The position numbers and the translations under genes were made by a program. Below, piece by piece: positions 1-9,176 of a DNA stretch of 64,000 nucleotides. The DNA is from Chelatococcus sp. HY11 (GTDB lineage: Bacteria; Pseudomonadota; Alphaproteobacteria; Rhizobiales; Beijerinckiaceae): the NCBI RefSeq assembly GCF_018398335.1, contig NZ_JAHBRX010000001.1:1302001-1366000 (forward strand). The letters run 5' to 3'. The stretch's first letter is position 1; each line of letters begins with the position of its first letter. Under the pieces are notes generated by a model, which was not told the DNA's origin, did no database searches, and worked only from the letters and a program-made list of their open reading frames with translations.

Positions 1-1238
1 GCGATCCCAAGGGCTTCCTCGGCGGTACAGTCGGCCAGGACGATCGCGAATTCTTCCCCTCCCAACCGCCCGAAAATATCCGAGTTGCGCAGGCAGCCGG
101 ATCCGCAGCGGGCGAACGCGGCCAGGACCGTGTCACCAGCCGCATGCCCAAACGTATCGTTGATGCTTTTGAAGTGATCGATATCCGCCATCAGGACAGC
201 TAACGGCCGTGCGTTGCGCGTCGATTCCGAAACAAGCGCGGATGCCTTGTCCCGGAAAGCACTCCGATTGAGAAGGCCGGTCAACTGGTCGTGCTCGGCC
301 AACCGCTTGAGCCGATCAAGAAGCTCATTTCGCGTTGCCATGACGCTGGCAACTGTAATCGGCGCCAGCGCCATCAACATGACACCGATACGGATCGACA
401 TCAGAGCATGCTGCGCGTCGTTGTCGACGGCGATGGGAAGATACCCGTTTGAAATGGCGAGAAGAATCCAGAAGCTAAACAAGAATGTCAGCGCTGAGGT
501 GACGAACAGACTATAGGTTAACGCGCACCATAGAAGCGCCGGCGCGGGAAAGGCCATGGCTCCCGGCCCGCCGACGAGCACCGAGGCAGCGGCAGAACCT
601 ATCAGCGCAAGGACAGGCCAGATCGAGGCCAGTCTAACATGCCTTGGAAAAGCCGACTTGCGTAAGCCCTGCCATGTTATATCGGGAAAGCTCAGCACAA
701 GCGGTAGTATCGCCATGAAGTTGACGAGCTCGGTCGCGAACCAGAAAGTCCAGCCAGACGCGGCTCCCTTGCCGAACAAGATCGGATTAGCGACTGCACC
801 TATGACACCAGCCGCTGCCGCCGCAATAGCCGTTATGACCACCAAATACATAACCGACAGCGGGCGACGGAGGCGTCTGTACTGCTCATCGAGCCGGGAA
901 AACAGCGCAAACCCAACGCCGACGCCGAACAAATTCGCAGCTGAAAGTAGAAGTGTCGAAAGCAACGTACCGCCGGTTACAAGATCAGCGGCAACATATC
1001 CAAGCGCTGCCGCTATCCACCCCGAGGGTCTCGCCAAGCCCTGAAAACGCACCATCAAGCCGAGCAAGATAGCGTTTGCCGGCCAGAATGCCGCCAGATC
1101 TCCGACAGGACGCGTCAATATTCCGAAAAGCGAAGCAGCAAAAACGCCAGACAATACGACAATAGCCGCCCTTATATCCGCGGTCTTTGCCCCATCGAAC
1201 TCCCTGCCTGGGCGAAGCCCTGGTGCGCGGGTTTGCAT
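1..1238 (-). CDS. MASE1-domain diguanylate cyclase (GGDEF), C-terminus cut by window edge
   Basis: The minus-strand frame is open from an ATG at 1238 to the left edge, about 412 codons. Roughly the first 270 residues are hydrophobic membrane segments and include the FWPAN motif typical of MASE1 sensor domains. A soluble domain follows with DHFKSIND and GHAAGD motifs, then GGEEF near positions 23-37, which is a functional version of the GGDEF active-site signature. The family condenses two GTP into cyclic di-GMP at the inner membrane and controls motility, adhesion and surface matrix. The C-terminal end of the domain, including any inhibitory site or EAL domain, lies outside the window. No partner gene is visible. 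The domain call is confident; the signal sensed is unknown. Confidence 0.9.
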   Translation of the reverse strand, partial: MQTRAPGLRPGREFDGAKTADIRAAIVVLSGVFAASLFGILTRPVGDLAAFWPANAILLGLMVRFQGLARPSGWIAAALGYVAADLVTGGTLLSTLLLSAANLFGVGVGFALFSRLDEQYRRLRRPLSVMYLVVITAIAAAAAGVIGAVANPILFGKGAASGWTFWFATELVNFMAILPLVLSFPDITWQGLRKSAFPRHVRLASIWPVLALIGSAAASVLVGGPGAMAFPAPALLWCALTYSLFVTSALTFLFSFWILLAISNGYLPIAVDNDAQHALMSIRIGVMLMALAPITVASVMATRNELLDRLKRLAEHDQLTGLLNRSAFRDKASALVSESTRNARPLAVLMADIDHFKSINDTFGHAAGDTVLAAFARCGSGCLRNSDIFGRLGGEEFAIVLADCTAEEALGI

Positions 1239-1572
1239 GACCTTGCGCCTCCAATGTCGTATCAGGCTACCGGAAAACTATAGTACGGCAAGTGGGATCT
1301 TGACTGCCGCATCTACGATCAGGCGCAACACTTGTGGCCTGCAACGTCGCCCTCCTCCCCGAAAATGGCCGGAGATGCCAGACTTCCGAAGACGACGTGA
1401 ACGAAACATTCGCTTCCTTTTCGCGCGACGGCGGCTTGATGGTATCCCGTTATTCCACCGCAGCCATTGTATGTTAATAAGATATCCTGGAGGGACCACG
1501 GGTTTGAGGAGCCGCTTTTTTGGGGGACGGGATGGGGGCGATCGCGTTACATCAGCTTGCGGAAGGCAAGGA

Positions 1573-2688
1573 ATGACCAGCTCCGATCAGCTGGATCATG
1601 AAGACAGCGCGCAGGCACGGCCGAGTCAGGACGGCGCGAGCGCCAACGCCCGCACCCGACAGGTTTTGGCCGCAAAGCTACAGCTGACGTCACTGGCGCT
1701 GAATTGCACGACACACAAGGAAATCTGTGCCCGATTTTCCGCCGCCAATGCACTGACAGCATTTACCCCACAAAATGCCTACAAGTGGTTTGCGGGGAAG
1801 GCGCTGCCTCGCCTGTCCAGCGTCTATTCCGACTGGGCCGTCGTTCTGGGGGGCCATCTCACGCCCACCTTCATCGCGGCCTCATCGTTCATTGAATTCG
1901 CCGAGGCCCTGAGCCGCTCGCACGCCTTGCCCGAAGGGGCGATCGGCCGGCTGTCCCCCGATGGCCCTCCACCGGAAATGCCTGAGATGGCGGACGAGCC
2001 AGGGACGCGCGCCCCATTGCCGGCCGAACACAAATCGCAATGGAAGGCCGACCGTGTCCTGGCGGGACGCTATCTGGCGATTTCTCCGGCGTGGTCGCCA
2101 CTCGAAATGGGCCAATTGGTTGTGGGACATGTCGAGATCGGCCCGCTCGACAGGCATCGATCCAAATTCACCTATCGCGAGGACTTGTTTGGTCGCGCTT
2201 TCGTTCTATCGGGTGAAATGGTGACCGACGCGCGCTATGCGCAGGCCATTTTGCACGCGGATTTTGCGCGAAGAGTCTGGGTGCTCAATCTGCACCTGCC
2301 GCCGTTTCCAGCCAGCCTGCTTACAGGCTTGCTCAGCGGATCAGCCGTGCTCGACTTCGACGGACGGTTGTTGACGGGTCGCATGATGCTCATACGAGAC
2401 TACAATGACAACGCCATCGGCACCCTTCCCACCTATGCCGCGCCGGACCCTGAGCTGATCGACGCGTGGCTGGCACGGCTCGGCTATCGGGAAGGCAAGG
2501 AACGGCTGACCTTCGCGAAAAACGCGATCGATTTCACGCTAGGCACCTGCGATGGGACCCTGATCGATGTCCCGCCCGAGGATCAGCGGGCATTGGGACT
2601 CGCCCTCGACAAGCTGGCGCCCCTCGAAGGGCGCCAGCGTTCCGCAAGCGACATTAAAATCTATTCGGCATCCGCGAAGGTCATCTAG
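1573..2688 (+). CDS. Hypothetical protein with possible HTH-like N-terminus
   Basis: This is a 371-aa protein. The chosen ATG has GGAAGG six bases upstream; the open frame extends back to 1237 but has no comparable ribosome site. Residues around 45-95 contain a segment reading TPQNAYKWFAGKALPRL, which looks like the recognition part of a Cro/XRE-type fold followed by a helical region. Residues from about 155 onward contain a mixed beta-rich region that I do not recognise. There is no signal peptide or membrane segment. Its stop overlaps the end of the convergent hydrolase gene by four bases. A 10-bp perfect hairpin (2613-2638) sits inside the last 30 codons. Function is not assigned; a cytoplasmic regulator or sensor is only a guess. 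Confidence 0.6.
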   Translation: MTSSDQLDHEDSAQARPSQDGASANARTRQVLAAKLQLTSLALNCTTHKEICARFSAANALTAFTPQNAYKWFAGKALPRLSSVYSDWAVVLGGHLTPTFIAASSFIEFAEALSRSHALPEGAIGRLSPDGPPPEMPEMADEPGTRAPLPAEHKSQWKADRVLAGRYLAISPAWSPLEMGQLVVGHVEIGPLDRHRSKFTYREDLFGRAFVLSGEMVTDARYAQAILHADFARRVWVLNLHLPPFPASLLTGLLSGSAVLDFDGRLLTGRMMLIRDYNDNAIGTLPTYAAPDPELIDAWLARLGYREGKERLTFAKNAIDFTLGTCDGTLIDVPPEDQRALGLALDKLAPLEGRQRSASDIKIYSASAKVI

Positions 2689-4274
2689 CGACGGCGGAAT
2701 GTCCCTGCACCGTCCTGATCGAGAAACTCGATGGTCATCGCTTCCACTGCGGTTCGGCCATTTGTGACGAACTCAACAGCGGACCGCGAGCCCCGGGGCG
2801 CGTCCTCACCGGAGATGGCAAAGGCGAATGTCGAGCCGTCCCAATGCTCGAGGCTATAGCGGCGCGCCTGGGGGCCAATGGTCAAAATCAACTTGCCGCC
2901 GTCCTCGGTGATCTGCACATCGCCAAAATAGTCGTTGGAATAGATGCCCGTATAAGCTGACAGCGCCTCCGCCGGTCTTGAAGCAGAGGGCTTGTCCTTG
3001 CCCACCAGACGGCCGACCGGCTTCGACATGCCCGCCATAGCCGCGCCATAGAGGGCATACCAGTCCTGGGTGACCCTGCCGAAGGTCACGAGATCAATGA
3101 ATTCCATGGCCAAGGCTTCGGCCGCACCAACCGGCGCTGCGTTGGTCAGCACGATAATCCCGATATCGAGCGACGGCACCATTACATAATTGGTTCCCGC
3201 GCCGAGCGAAAAGGCGCCGGAATGGCTCAAGGTCGTGCGGCCAGATGCCTGAATGCCCGTTCCAAAGCCAAAGCCGTAGAGGCCCGGGCGGGCGGCGGGT
3301 GATTTGGGGTGGTCGCTGATGACTTGCGGCGAAATTGCCGGCAGCAGGGCGGCGGCCGGGATGAGCTGCTTGCCCTCGTATTGCCCGTTCTGCAGGACCA
3401 GCGCCATCCATCTGGCCATGTCGTTGGCTGACGCACTGACGCCTCCCGCCGGCGTCTGGGCATCGGGCTGGCGGACATAGAGCGCTTCATAGCCCCTGCT
3501 GGTTTTGACATGCCCGGCAGCCCGGTTCGGGCGCGCGGCGAAATCGGCATAACGCGAGCTGGTGGCTGCCATGCCAAGCGGCTGATAGACGAGCCTGGCC
3601 GACAGATCGGCCCAATCACCGCCGGCAGCGGCGGCCGCCGAGATGGCGGCCGTGGTGAGGCCGAAATTGGTGTAGGCATAGTCGTCACGGAAGGCGTGCA
3701 AAGGCAGGAAACGCAGCCGCTCGAGCACGGCCCGCTGATCAAAGCCGAGATCCTCCAGATCATCGCCCGCATGGTCCGGCAATCCGGAGCGATGCGCATA
3801 GAGATCTCCGATGGTCACATGCGCGCTGACCCATGGATCCGAGAGCGCGAACCACGGCAGATGCTTGACGACCGGTGTGTCCCAGGCGATCACGCCCTGC
3901 CCCACCAAGCTTGCCACAACAGTCGCGCCGACAGATTTCGAGAGGGAGGCGAGCTGAAACACCGTGTCCGCGTCGACAGGCGCTGTCTCACCCACCTTGC
4001 GCAGGCCGAAGCCCTTGGCATAGACGGTTTTTCCCCGGTGGACGACTGCGACTGACAGGCCTGGAATGCCGCTCCTGGTGAGGATTGCGCCCGCAAGTTC
4101 GTCCAATCTGACGACGGCACGATCGATCTGCTCCTCAGAGACGGGAAGAGCCGCGGCTTCGGATGGTGATGATCCGGCGGTCTCGGCCCGGAGAACAGCC
4201 GTAGACATAGAGGTCAACGATAGCGCCAAGGTGAGGACAGGCAGACCGAGCAAGCGAACGATCTTCAAACTCAT
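2685..4274 (-). CDS. Exported serine hydrolase, class C beta-lactamase / penicillin-binding-protein-like
   Basis: The 529-aa product begins with a hydrophobic signal sequence (about residues 1-31). Catalytic motifs of the beta-lactamase/esterase superfamily are visible: SLSK at 110-113 (nucleophile Ser110, Lys113), YTN at 201-203, and an HSG-like third motif in LSHSG. These features indicate a periplasmic serine beta-lactamase-like peptidase or esterase. A C-terminal domain of about 100 residues follows the catalytic domain, as in many stand-alone PBP4*/EstB-type enzymes. The ATG at 4274 was chosen because AAGG lies nine bases upstream; an upstream frame to 4379 exists. It converges on the preceding hypothetical gene. 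True antibiotic hydrolysis cannot be inferred from the sequence. Confidence 0.85.
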   Translation of the reverse strand: MSLKIVRLLGLPVLTLALSLTSMSTAVLRAETAGSSPSEAAALPVSEEQIDRAVVRLDELAGAILTRSGIPGLSVAVVHRGKTVYAKGFGLRKVGETAPVDADTVFQLASLSKSVGATVVASLVGQGVIAWDTPVVKHLPWFALSDPWVSAHVTIGDLYAHRSGLPDHAGDDLEDLGFDQRAVLERLRFLPLHAFRDDYAYTNFGLTTAAISAAAAAGGDWADLSARLVYQPLGMAATSSRYADFAARPNRAAGHVKTSRGYEALYVRQPDAQTPAGGVSASANDMARWMALVLQNGQYEGKQLIPAAALLPAISPQVISDHPKSPAARPGLYGFGFGTGIQASGRTTLSHSGAFSLGAGTNYVMVPSLDIGIIVLTNAAPVGAAEALAMEFIDLVTFGRVTQDWYALYGAAMAGMSKPVGRLVGKDKPSASRPAEALSAYTGIYSNDYFGDVQITEDGGKLILTIGPQARRYSLEHWDGSTFAFAISGEDAPRGSRSAVEFVTNGRTAVEAMTIEFLDQDGAGTFRRR

Positions 4275-4953
4275 GCTCGTCATCCTTGGCCGCACGACAG
4301 ATGTCACTGCGTCGGGGCTGCCACGCAAATGATGGTGTCGCGATACGGCCAATGACGAGCACTTCTTTGGTTCGCTCATGCCCCCTCCCCCGCAATTCTC
4401 AAGTGGCGCCCGACATAATGCCCCGCAGGCTACCAGCGAAGCCGCCGGGCCGCCACAACCGCGCCGGGATGCCCGGCGGTTAAACGACCCAATCGTGGAG
4501 AAGCAGAAAATAGGAGTTCGAGGTCACCGCGACGCGGATCCGGCGGCAGCCGAATGGCTAAGGTTGCGCCAGAGCCCGCTTGTCATGCGCAGTGCTCAAG
4601 GAGGCCGCCGAGCGTGCTGCATAGGCTCGCCCGCTCTGCGATCCTAGATCTTGACAGCGAATATTATTGCGCGCATCAAATAATCGCCCTCGCTTGAGGC
4701 TGGAAGTATTATACGAATATACGAGACGGGCCGATCCAATCAGCGCTTGAGATGATCGGCAGAGTCCATATTTAGCAATATATCCCATACATTCTACAAA
4801 ATGGAGTGGGCAGCGGTTGCTTTTGTGCGCCGTTGCACCGAGGCAAGATTATCTCTGGTCGCGCTTCACACCCAGCGACGACATGTCGGTCAACTGTATC
4901 AACCCTAACGATGTGTCCGCATGGGCAGTGACGTCGGCAAATGGGGAACCGCC
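4275..4953. other. Intergenic region, no gene supported
   Basis: This stretch separates the divergently transcribed hydrolase and sulfatase genes. Short open frames exist on both strands but none has a ribosome-binding site or recognisable sequence. The part from about 4650 to 4800 is more AT-rich than its surroundings and is the likely site of promoters for the sulfatase. No repeat or RNA gene was recognised. Confidence 0.5.
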
Positions 4954-6726
4954 ATGGCAGATACGTATCCGAGCGAAGCGCAGATCCCGCAAGCGCCCCT
5001 GCGTCTCAAGAAGCGATGCTTCAAACTGGCCACAGCATTCGCCTCTCGGGCAATGCTCCTAGGCGCGACGGCGCTCATGTCCGCGGCGATCGTGTTGCCG
5101 GCGGCCGCGCAGGCTCCCTCGCCCGCGCCATCCGCGCCGGTGCAGCCCAATATCCTCGTCATCATGGGAGATGATGTCGGCTGGTTCAATATTGGCGCCT
5201 ATCACCAGGGCATGATGTCCGGCCGAACGCCGAACCTCGACAGACTCGCTGCTGAGGGCCTGAGATTCACCGACTATTATGCCGAGGCGAGTTGCACCGC
5301 AGGCCGCGCCAATTTCATCACCGGAGAGCTACCGCTGCGCACGGGTTTGACCACCGTCGGGCAAGCGGGTGCCGATGTCGGAATGCCCGACCAGGCCGTG
5401 ACGCTCGCCACTGTGCTGAAAGCGCAGGGCTACGCGACCGGTCAGTTCGGGAAGAACCATCTGGGCGACCTCAACAAGTATCTACCCACCTCGCATGGTT
5501 TCGATGAGTTCTTCGGCTATCTGTACCATCTCGACGCCATGTCGGATCCTTACTGGTTCGACTACCCCCAGGACTGGATCGACAAATACGGACCGCGCAA
5601 TCTGGTCCGCAGTTATGCCACATCGGTGGATGATCCGACCGTGATGCCGCGCTGGGGGCGGGTCGGCAAACAGCGCATCGTCGACGAGGGGCCGCTGGCG
5701 CCCTTCCCGGACATGACGGGACGGCAGAATTGGCAGGAAGGTCGCAAAGCCAAATACAATATGGAGACTTTCGACGAAGTCCTGGTGCAGGCCAGCTCAA
5801 ATTTCATGGACCAGGCCAAGAAAGATAACAAGCCGTTCTTCATATGGCATAACACGACGCGGATGCACGTCTTCACGTTCCTCCCGCCGAAGTATCAGGC
5901 CATGATGAACTACCAGTCCAACTACGGACTGGAAGAGGCGGGCATGGCGCAGATGGACGACAGCATCGGAGCCTTGCTGAAACACCTGCAGGATATCGGC
6001 GAAGCCGACAACACGATCGTGATCTTCACCACCGACAATGGCGCCGAGGTCTTCACCTGGCCAGACGGCGGCATGACGCCCTTCAGGGGGACCAAGGGCA
6101 CGGTCTTCGAAGGTGGGTTCCGCGTGCCGGCCATTATCCGCTGGCCCGGCAAGGTAAAGCCCGGCACGGTTGAAAACGGCCTGTTCTCGGGTCTCGACTG
6201 GTTGCCGACGCTCGCGGCGGCGGCCGGCAATACAAACATCACCGAGCAATTGCTCCGGGGCGTCAAACTCGGCGACCGCACCTACAAGAACCATCTCGAC
6301 GGTTACAATCAAATGGACCTGCTGCTCGGCAAGGGGCCGTCCGCGCGTCACGAGCTGTTCTACTTCGGCGGACCGCAGCTCGGGGCCATCCGCATCGATG
6401 ACTTCAAGTTCCAGTTCTATCAACAGCCTTATGGCTGGCCTGGCGAGAAAGTCACGACGGACATGCCGACCATCGTCAATCTCCGCCAGGATCCGTTCGA
6501 GCGGACGCCATCGATCCGCGGCGAAAACCTGAACAATCTGGGCGGCGGCTATATGAATGATTTCTACGCGCGCGAATTCTGGCGCTTCGTGCTCGTGCAG
6601 CAGCGGGTCGCGCAGCTGGCGCAGACGGGGCTGGAATATCCCCCGATGCAGTCCCCCGCGTCCTTCAATCTCGAGGCCGTGAAGGCGAAGATCGACGAGG
6701 CGCTGCGGAACCGCGAAGGCCAATAG
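4954..6726 (+). CDS. Exported arylsulfatase-family hydrolase
   Basis: The 590-aa protein has a hydrophobic signal segment around residues 33-55 ending in AAAQA, so it should act in the periplasm. The alkaline-phosphatase-like sulfatase fold is shown by NILVIMGDDVGW (metal-binding aspartates), the active-site stretch SCTAGR with Cys114 (codon 5293-5295) and ITG following, GKNHLGD, and TTDNG near residue 360. The signature has alanine where the canonical C-x-P-x-R motif has proline. Formylglycine formation at this Cys is expected from the family but needs a maturation enzyme not seen here. The ATG at 4954 has GGGGAA upstream; an in-frame ATG at 4921 lacks one. The substrate is unknown. A strong hairpin follows the stop. 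Confidence 0.88.
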   Translation: MADTYPSEAQIPQAPLRLKKRCFKLATAFASRAMLLGATALMSAAIVLPAAAQAPSPAPSAPVQPNILVIMGDDVGWFNIGAYHQGMMSGRTPNLDRLAAEGLRFTDYYAEASCTAGRANFITGELPLRTGLTTVGQAGADVGMPDQAVTLATVLKAQGYATGQFGKNHLGDLNKYLPTSHGFDEFFGYLYHLDAMSDPYWFDYPQDWIDKYGPRNLVRSYATSVDDPTVMPRWGRVGKQRIVDEGPLAPFPDMTGRQNWQEGRKAKYNMETFDEVLVQASSNFMDQAKKDNKPFFIWHNTTRMHVFTFLPPKYQAMMNYQSNYGLEEAGMAQMDDSIGALLKHLQDIGEADNTIVIFTTDNGAEVFTWPDGGMTPFRGTKGTVFEGGFRVPAIIRWPGKVKPGTVENGLFSGLDWLPTLAAAAGNTNITEQLLRGVKLGDRTYKNHLDGYNQMDLLLGKGPSARHELFYFGGPQLGAIRIDDFKFQFYQQPYGWPGEKVTTDMPTIVNLRQDPFERTPSIRGENLNNLGGGYMNDFYAREFWRFVLVQQRVAQLAQTGLEYPPMQSPASFNLEAVKAKIDEALRNREGQ

Positions 6727-6733
6727 CGGCTAT

Positions 6734-6761
6734 TGCGCCGGTGATTATCCTCACCGGCGCA
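6734..6761. terminator. Perfect 11-bp hairpin between convergent genes
   Basis: TGCGCCGGTGA, a six-base loop, then its exact reverse complement lie eight bases after the sulfatase stop. There is no clear T-run on either side. It is probably a terminator or transcript stabiliser for the sulfatase gene. Confidence 0.55.
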
Positions 6762-6912
6762 TGTCAGCCCAGGTCGGGCAGGTGCGGGCATGCGCCCGTC
6801 CGTCGCGCGGGGACAAGATAATTCGCCGCCGCTTTCCTTGACGCGGGAAGATCCGCTCGCACGCGGCCGGCAATCCACGCCGCCCCGTCAGGATCACCGC
6901 CTTGCGGCGCGA

Positions 6913-7749
6913 TCAGGTGCTGCTGCGCGTGGCGCTCCAGCTTGGACCGCCGGCATCGCTCGCGCTTTCCATCCGCTCCCCGTTGACACGCCCCTTGTAA
7001 ACCCGGCCATCGGCGGTGAAGGTGATCTCCACGCCATTCATCCTGGCGTCGGTCAGTGGCAGGCTCTTGCCATTCTGGATCAATTCGCCCGTCAACATCT
7101 GGAACTTCTGGTCGAGCTTGAGTTCCGCGTTGTCGAGCTTCCAGGTGCCCGCGACCTTGGCCGGCACGATCCACTTATGCGCATTGCAGAAGGACTGGCA
7201 ATCGGCGCCGGATTCGAGGCTCTGGTCCGGCGTCCAGTCATCCATCATGAAGGTGTTGGAGACCACGCGCGTCCCAGGCTTCATTTCGAGGATGGTGGGA
7301 CGCAGTCGCAGATTGAGCTCCGGCAGCAGGAAAAGCGTCAGCACGGTCGCATCCGAGAAGTCTGTCTCGAAGATATCAGCCTGGACGAAGGTCGCCTTGT
7401 CCTTGACCCCCTCGCTTTCAGCCGCGCGCTGCGACAGGGCGACCAGATCGGGATTGTACTCTATGCCGTGCGCGCGCAAGCCCCGCTTGGCCGCGGTGAT
7501 CACCGTCCGCCCATCACCGGAGCCGAGATCGATGAGATAGTCATTCGGCGTTACCTCGGCCATATCCAGCATACGGTCAACGAGGGATTGATGGGTTGGC
7601 ACCCAGACGACATCCTTACCGGCCTGTCCGGATTCAGGCTGATAGGTCGGCGTACCGGTCTGTGCCGGCTGGGCTGGCTGGGCCATGGCCACGCCAAGCG
7701 AGAGGATGGATGCTGCACATGCAGTCGCCAAAAGACGGATCGGCTTCAT
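6913..7749 (-). CDS. SAM-dependent methyltransferase-like protein with a signal peptide
   Basis: The 278-aa product starts with a clear Sec signal (Lys/Arg, hydrophobic core, AMAQ cleavage site near residue 24). A class I methyltransferase nucleotide-binding motif, LIDLGSGDGRT, follows at residues 72-82, with an acidic residue at the end of the next strand (IEYN) and VQADIF further on. The C-terminal 100 residues look like a small beta-rich domain. S-adenosylmethionine is not known to be available in the periplasm, so the export signal is odd for this fold. Related exported proteins occur in Proteobacteria, but I know of no assigned substrate. AAGGA lies 11 bases before the ATG. The fold is confident; the activity is not. 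Confidence 0.75.
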   Translation of the reverse strand: MKPIRLLATACAASILSLGVAMAQPAQPAQTGTPTYQPESGQAGKDVVWVPTHQSLVDRMLDMAEVTPNDYLIDLGSGDGRTVITAAKRGLRAHGIEYNPDLVALSQRAAESEGVKDKATFVQADIFETDFSDATVLTLFLLPELNLRLRPTILEMKPGTRVVSNTFMMDDWTPDQSLESGADCQSFCNAHKWIVPAKVAGTWKLDNAELKLDQKFQMLTGELIQNGKSLPLTDARMNGVEITFTADGRVYKGRVNGERMESASDAGGPSWSATRSST

Positions 7750-7787
7750 GGGACATTTTCCTTCGATAGGAGGGTGGTCAGGTCGTA

Positions 7788-9176
7788 TCAGTCGACAGCG
7801 GGCGTTATCGCCGCATTGGGCGCATGGGATGGCCGGACCGCTGCCTTCCGGCCGTCCTCATCCCGCTGACGGCGGAAGAAGAGCAGGGGCGCGCCAGCGG
7901 CGACCGCCGCGAGCCCAACCAGCGCGCCATATCCCGTATAGGCGATGCTGGCATGCAGCATGTAGATGCATCCCGCGCAGAACAGCAGGGGCGTCACAGG
8001 GTAGAACGGCACCCGGAATGGCAGTTTGCGGTCAGGCTCGCGCCAGCGCAGGACCATCAGCGCCGCGCCTACCAGCAGCAGGAACCCCCAGAACACCGGC
8101 GCCGTATAATCCACCATGGTCTGGAAACCGTCACGGCTTGCGGAACCGAGCGCAACGAGCGCGAGGGCGACGATGCCCTGCAGGATGAGGCCATTGGCCG
8201 GCGTCCGCCCACGCCGGTCCCATTCGCCGACACGCGGCAGCAACGTCATGTCGCGCGCCATCGCGAAATAGACGCGCGCGCCGGTAAAGATCGTGGCATT
8301 CAGGGTGGAGAGCGCGGCCGCGATGATCGCGATGCTGACAATCAAAGCCCCGCCCTCGCCAGCGACCGCCCGCATCATATCGGCCGCGACCGCATTCGAC
8401 TGACGCAGGCCCTCAAGGCCAAGAATGCTCAGCAGCGCCGCGTTGGCGAGCATATAGATGCTCACGAGGACGGCTGTGCCGATGAGCAACACCCGAGGCA
8501 CATTACGCGGTGCATCGCGCAACTCGCCCGAAAGATAGGCCGCCTCGTTCCAGCCGCCATAGGTGAGGAGAACGAAGATCATCGCCAGCCCCAGGGCGCC
8601 CGCGGAAGGCGACGCCGATTCCGTGACAGGGGGAGCGTCGCCGCCCCACAGAAAGGCGGCCAGGATAATAACCGCGATGCAGCCGAGTTCGAGGAACGTG
8701 ACGGCGATCTGCAGCCGCTTGCTCTGCAACGTGCCAATCACGTTCAATCCCGTGACGGCGATAACGGCGAGCGCCGCATAGATCGCAACGCCGTGCGGGC
8801 CGAGCGGCAGCACTTGCGCAGCATAATCACCGAAAACGAAGGCGACGGCCGCGATGGCCCCGGTCTGAATGACCGAGCCCCGCGCCCATCCGAACAGCAT
8901 GGCGACGGGGCGTCCATAGGCGCGCGAAAGGAAATGATACTCTCCGCCGGCATGGGGATGGGCGGCCGCAAGCTCGGCGTAGCACAACGCACCAATCAGC
9001 GTGACGATACCGCCGACGAGCCACACGGCGAGGAACGCGAACTCGGTATCGACATTTCCTGCCACAAGAGAGGGCGTACGAAATATGCCTATTCCAACAA
9101 CAATTCCGACCAAGATTGTAACCGCATCGAATACAGTCAAGCTCTCCTGTGGCTCAGAGTGGCTCTTGGGCGGCAT
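7788..9176 (-). CDS. APC-superfamily amino-acid permease
   Basis: The 462-aa integral membrane protein has about twelve hydrophobic segments. The first contains GIVVGIGIFRTP, the substrate-contacting unwound helix motif of APC transporters, and the GGEYHFLSRAYG region after helix 2 resembles LAT/AdiC-type exchangers. It should import or exchange amino acids across the inner membrane. The ATG at 9176 has GGAGAGG eight bases upstream; the frame is open back to 9245 but the extra residues are polar and lack a ribosome site. The gene lies upstream of, and on the same strand as, the exported methyltransferase-like gene, with 38 bases between them. The substrate cannot be specified. Confidence 0.85.
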   Translation of the reverse strand: MPPKSHSEPQESLTVFDAVTILVGIVVGIGIFRTPSLVAGNVDTEFAFLAVWLVGGIVTLIGALCYAELAAAHPHAGGEYHFLSRAYGRPVAMLFGWARGSVIQTGAIAAVAFVFGDYAAQVLPLGPHGVAIYAALAVIAVTGLNVIGTLQSKRLQIAVTFLELGCIAVIILAAFLWGGDAPPVTESASPSAGALGLAMIFVLLTYGGWNEAAYLSGELRDAPRNVPRVLLIGTAVLVSIYMLANAALLSILGLEGLRQSNAVAADMMRAVAGEGGALIVSIAIIAAALSTLNATIFTGARVYFAMARDMTLLPRVGEWDRRGRTPANGLILQGIVALALVALGSASRDGFQTMVDYTAPVFWGFLLLVGAALMVLRWREPDRKLPFRVPFYPVTPLLFCAGCIYMLHASIAYTGYGALVGLAAVAAGAPLLFFRRQRDEDGRKAAVRPSHAPNAAITPAVD

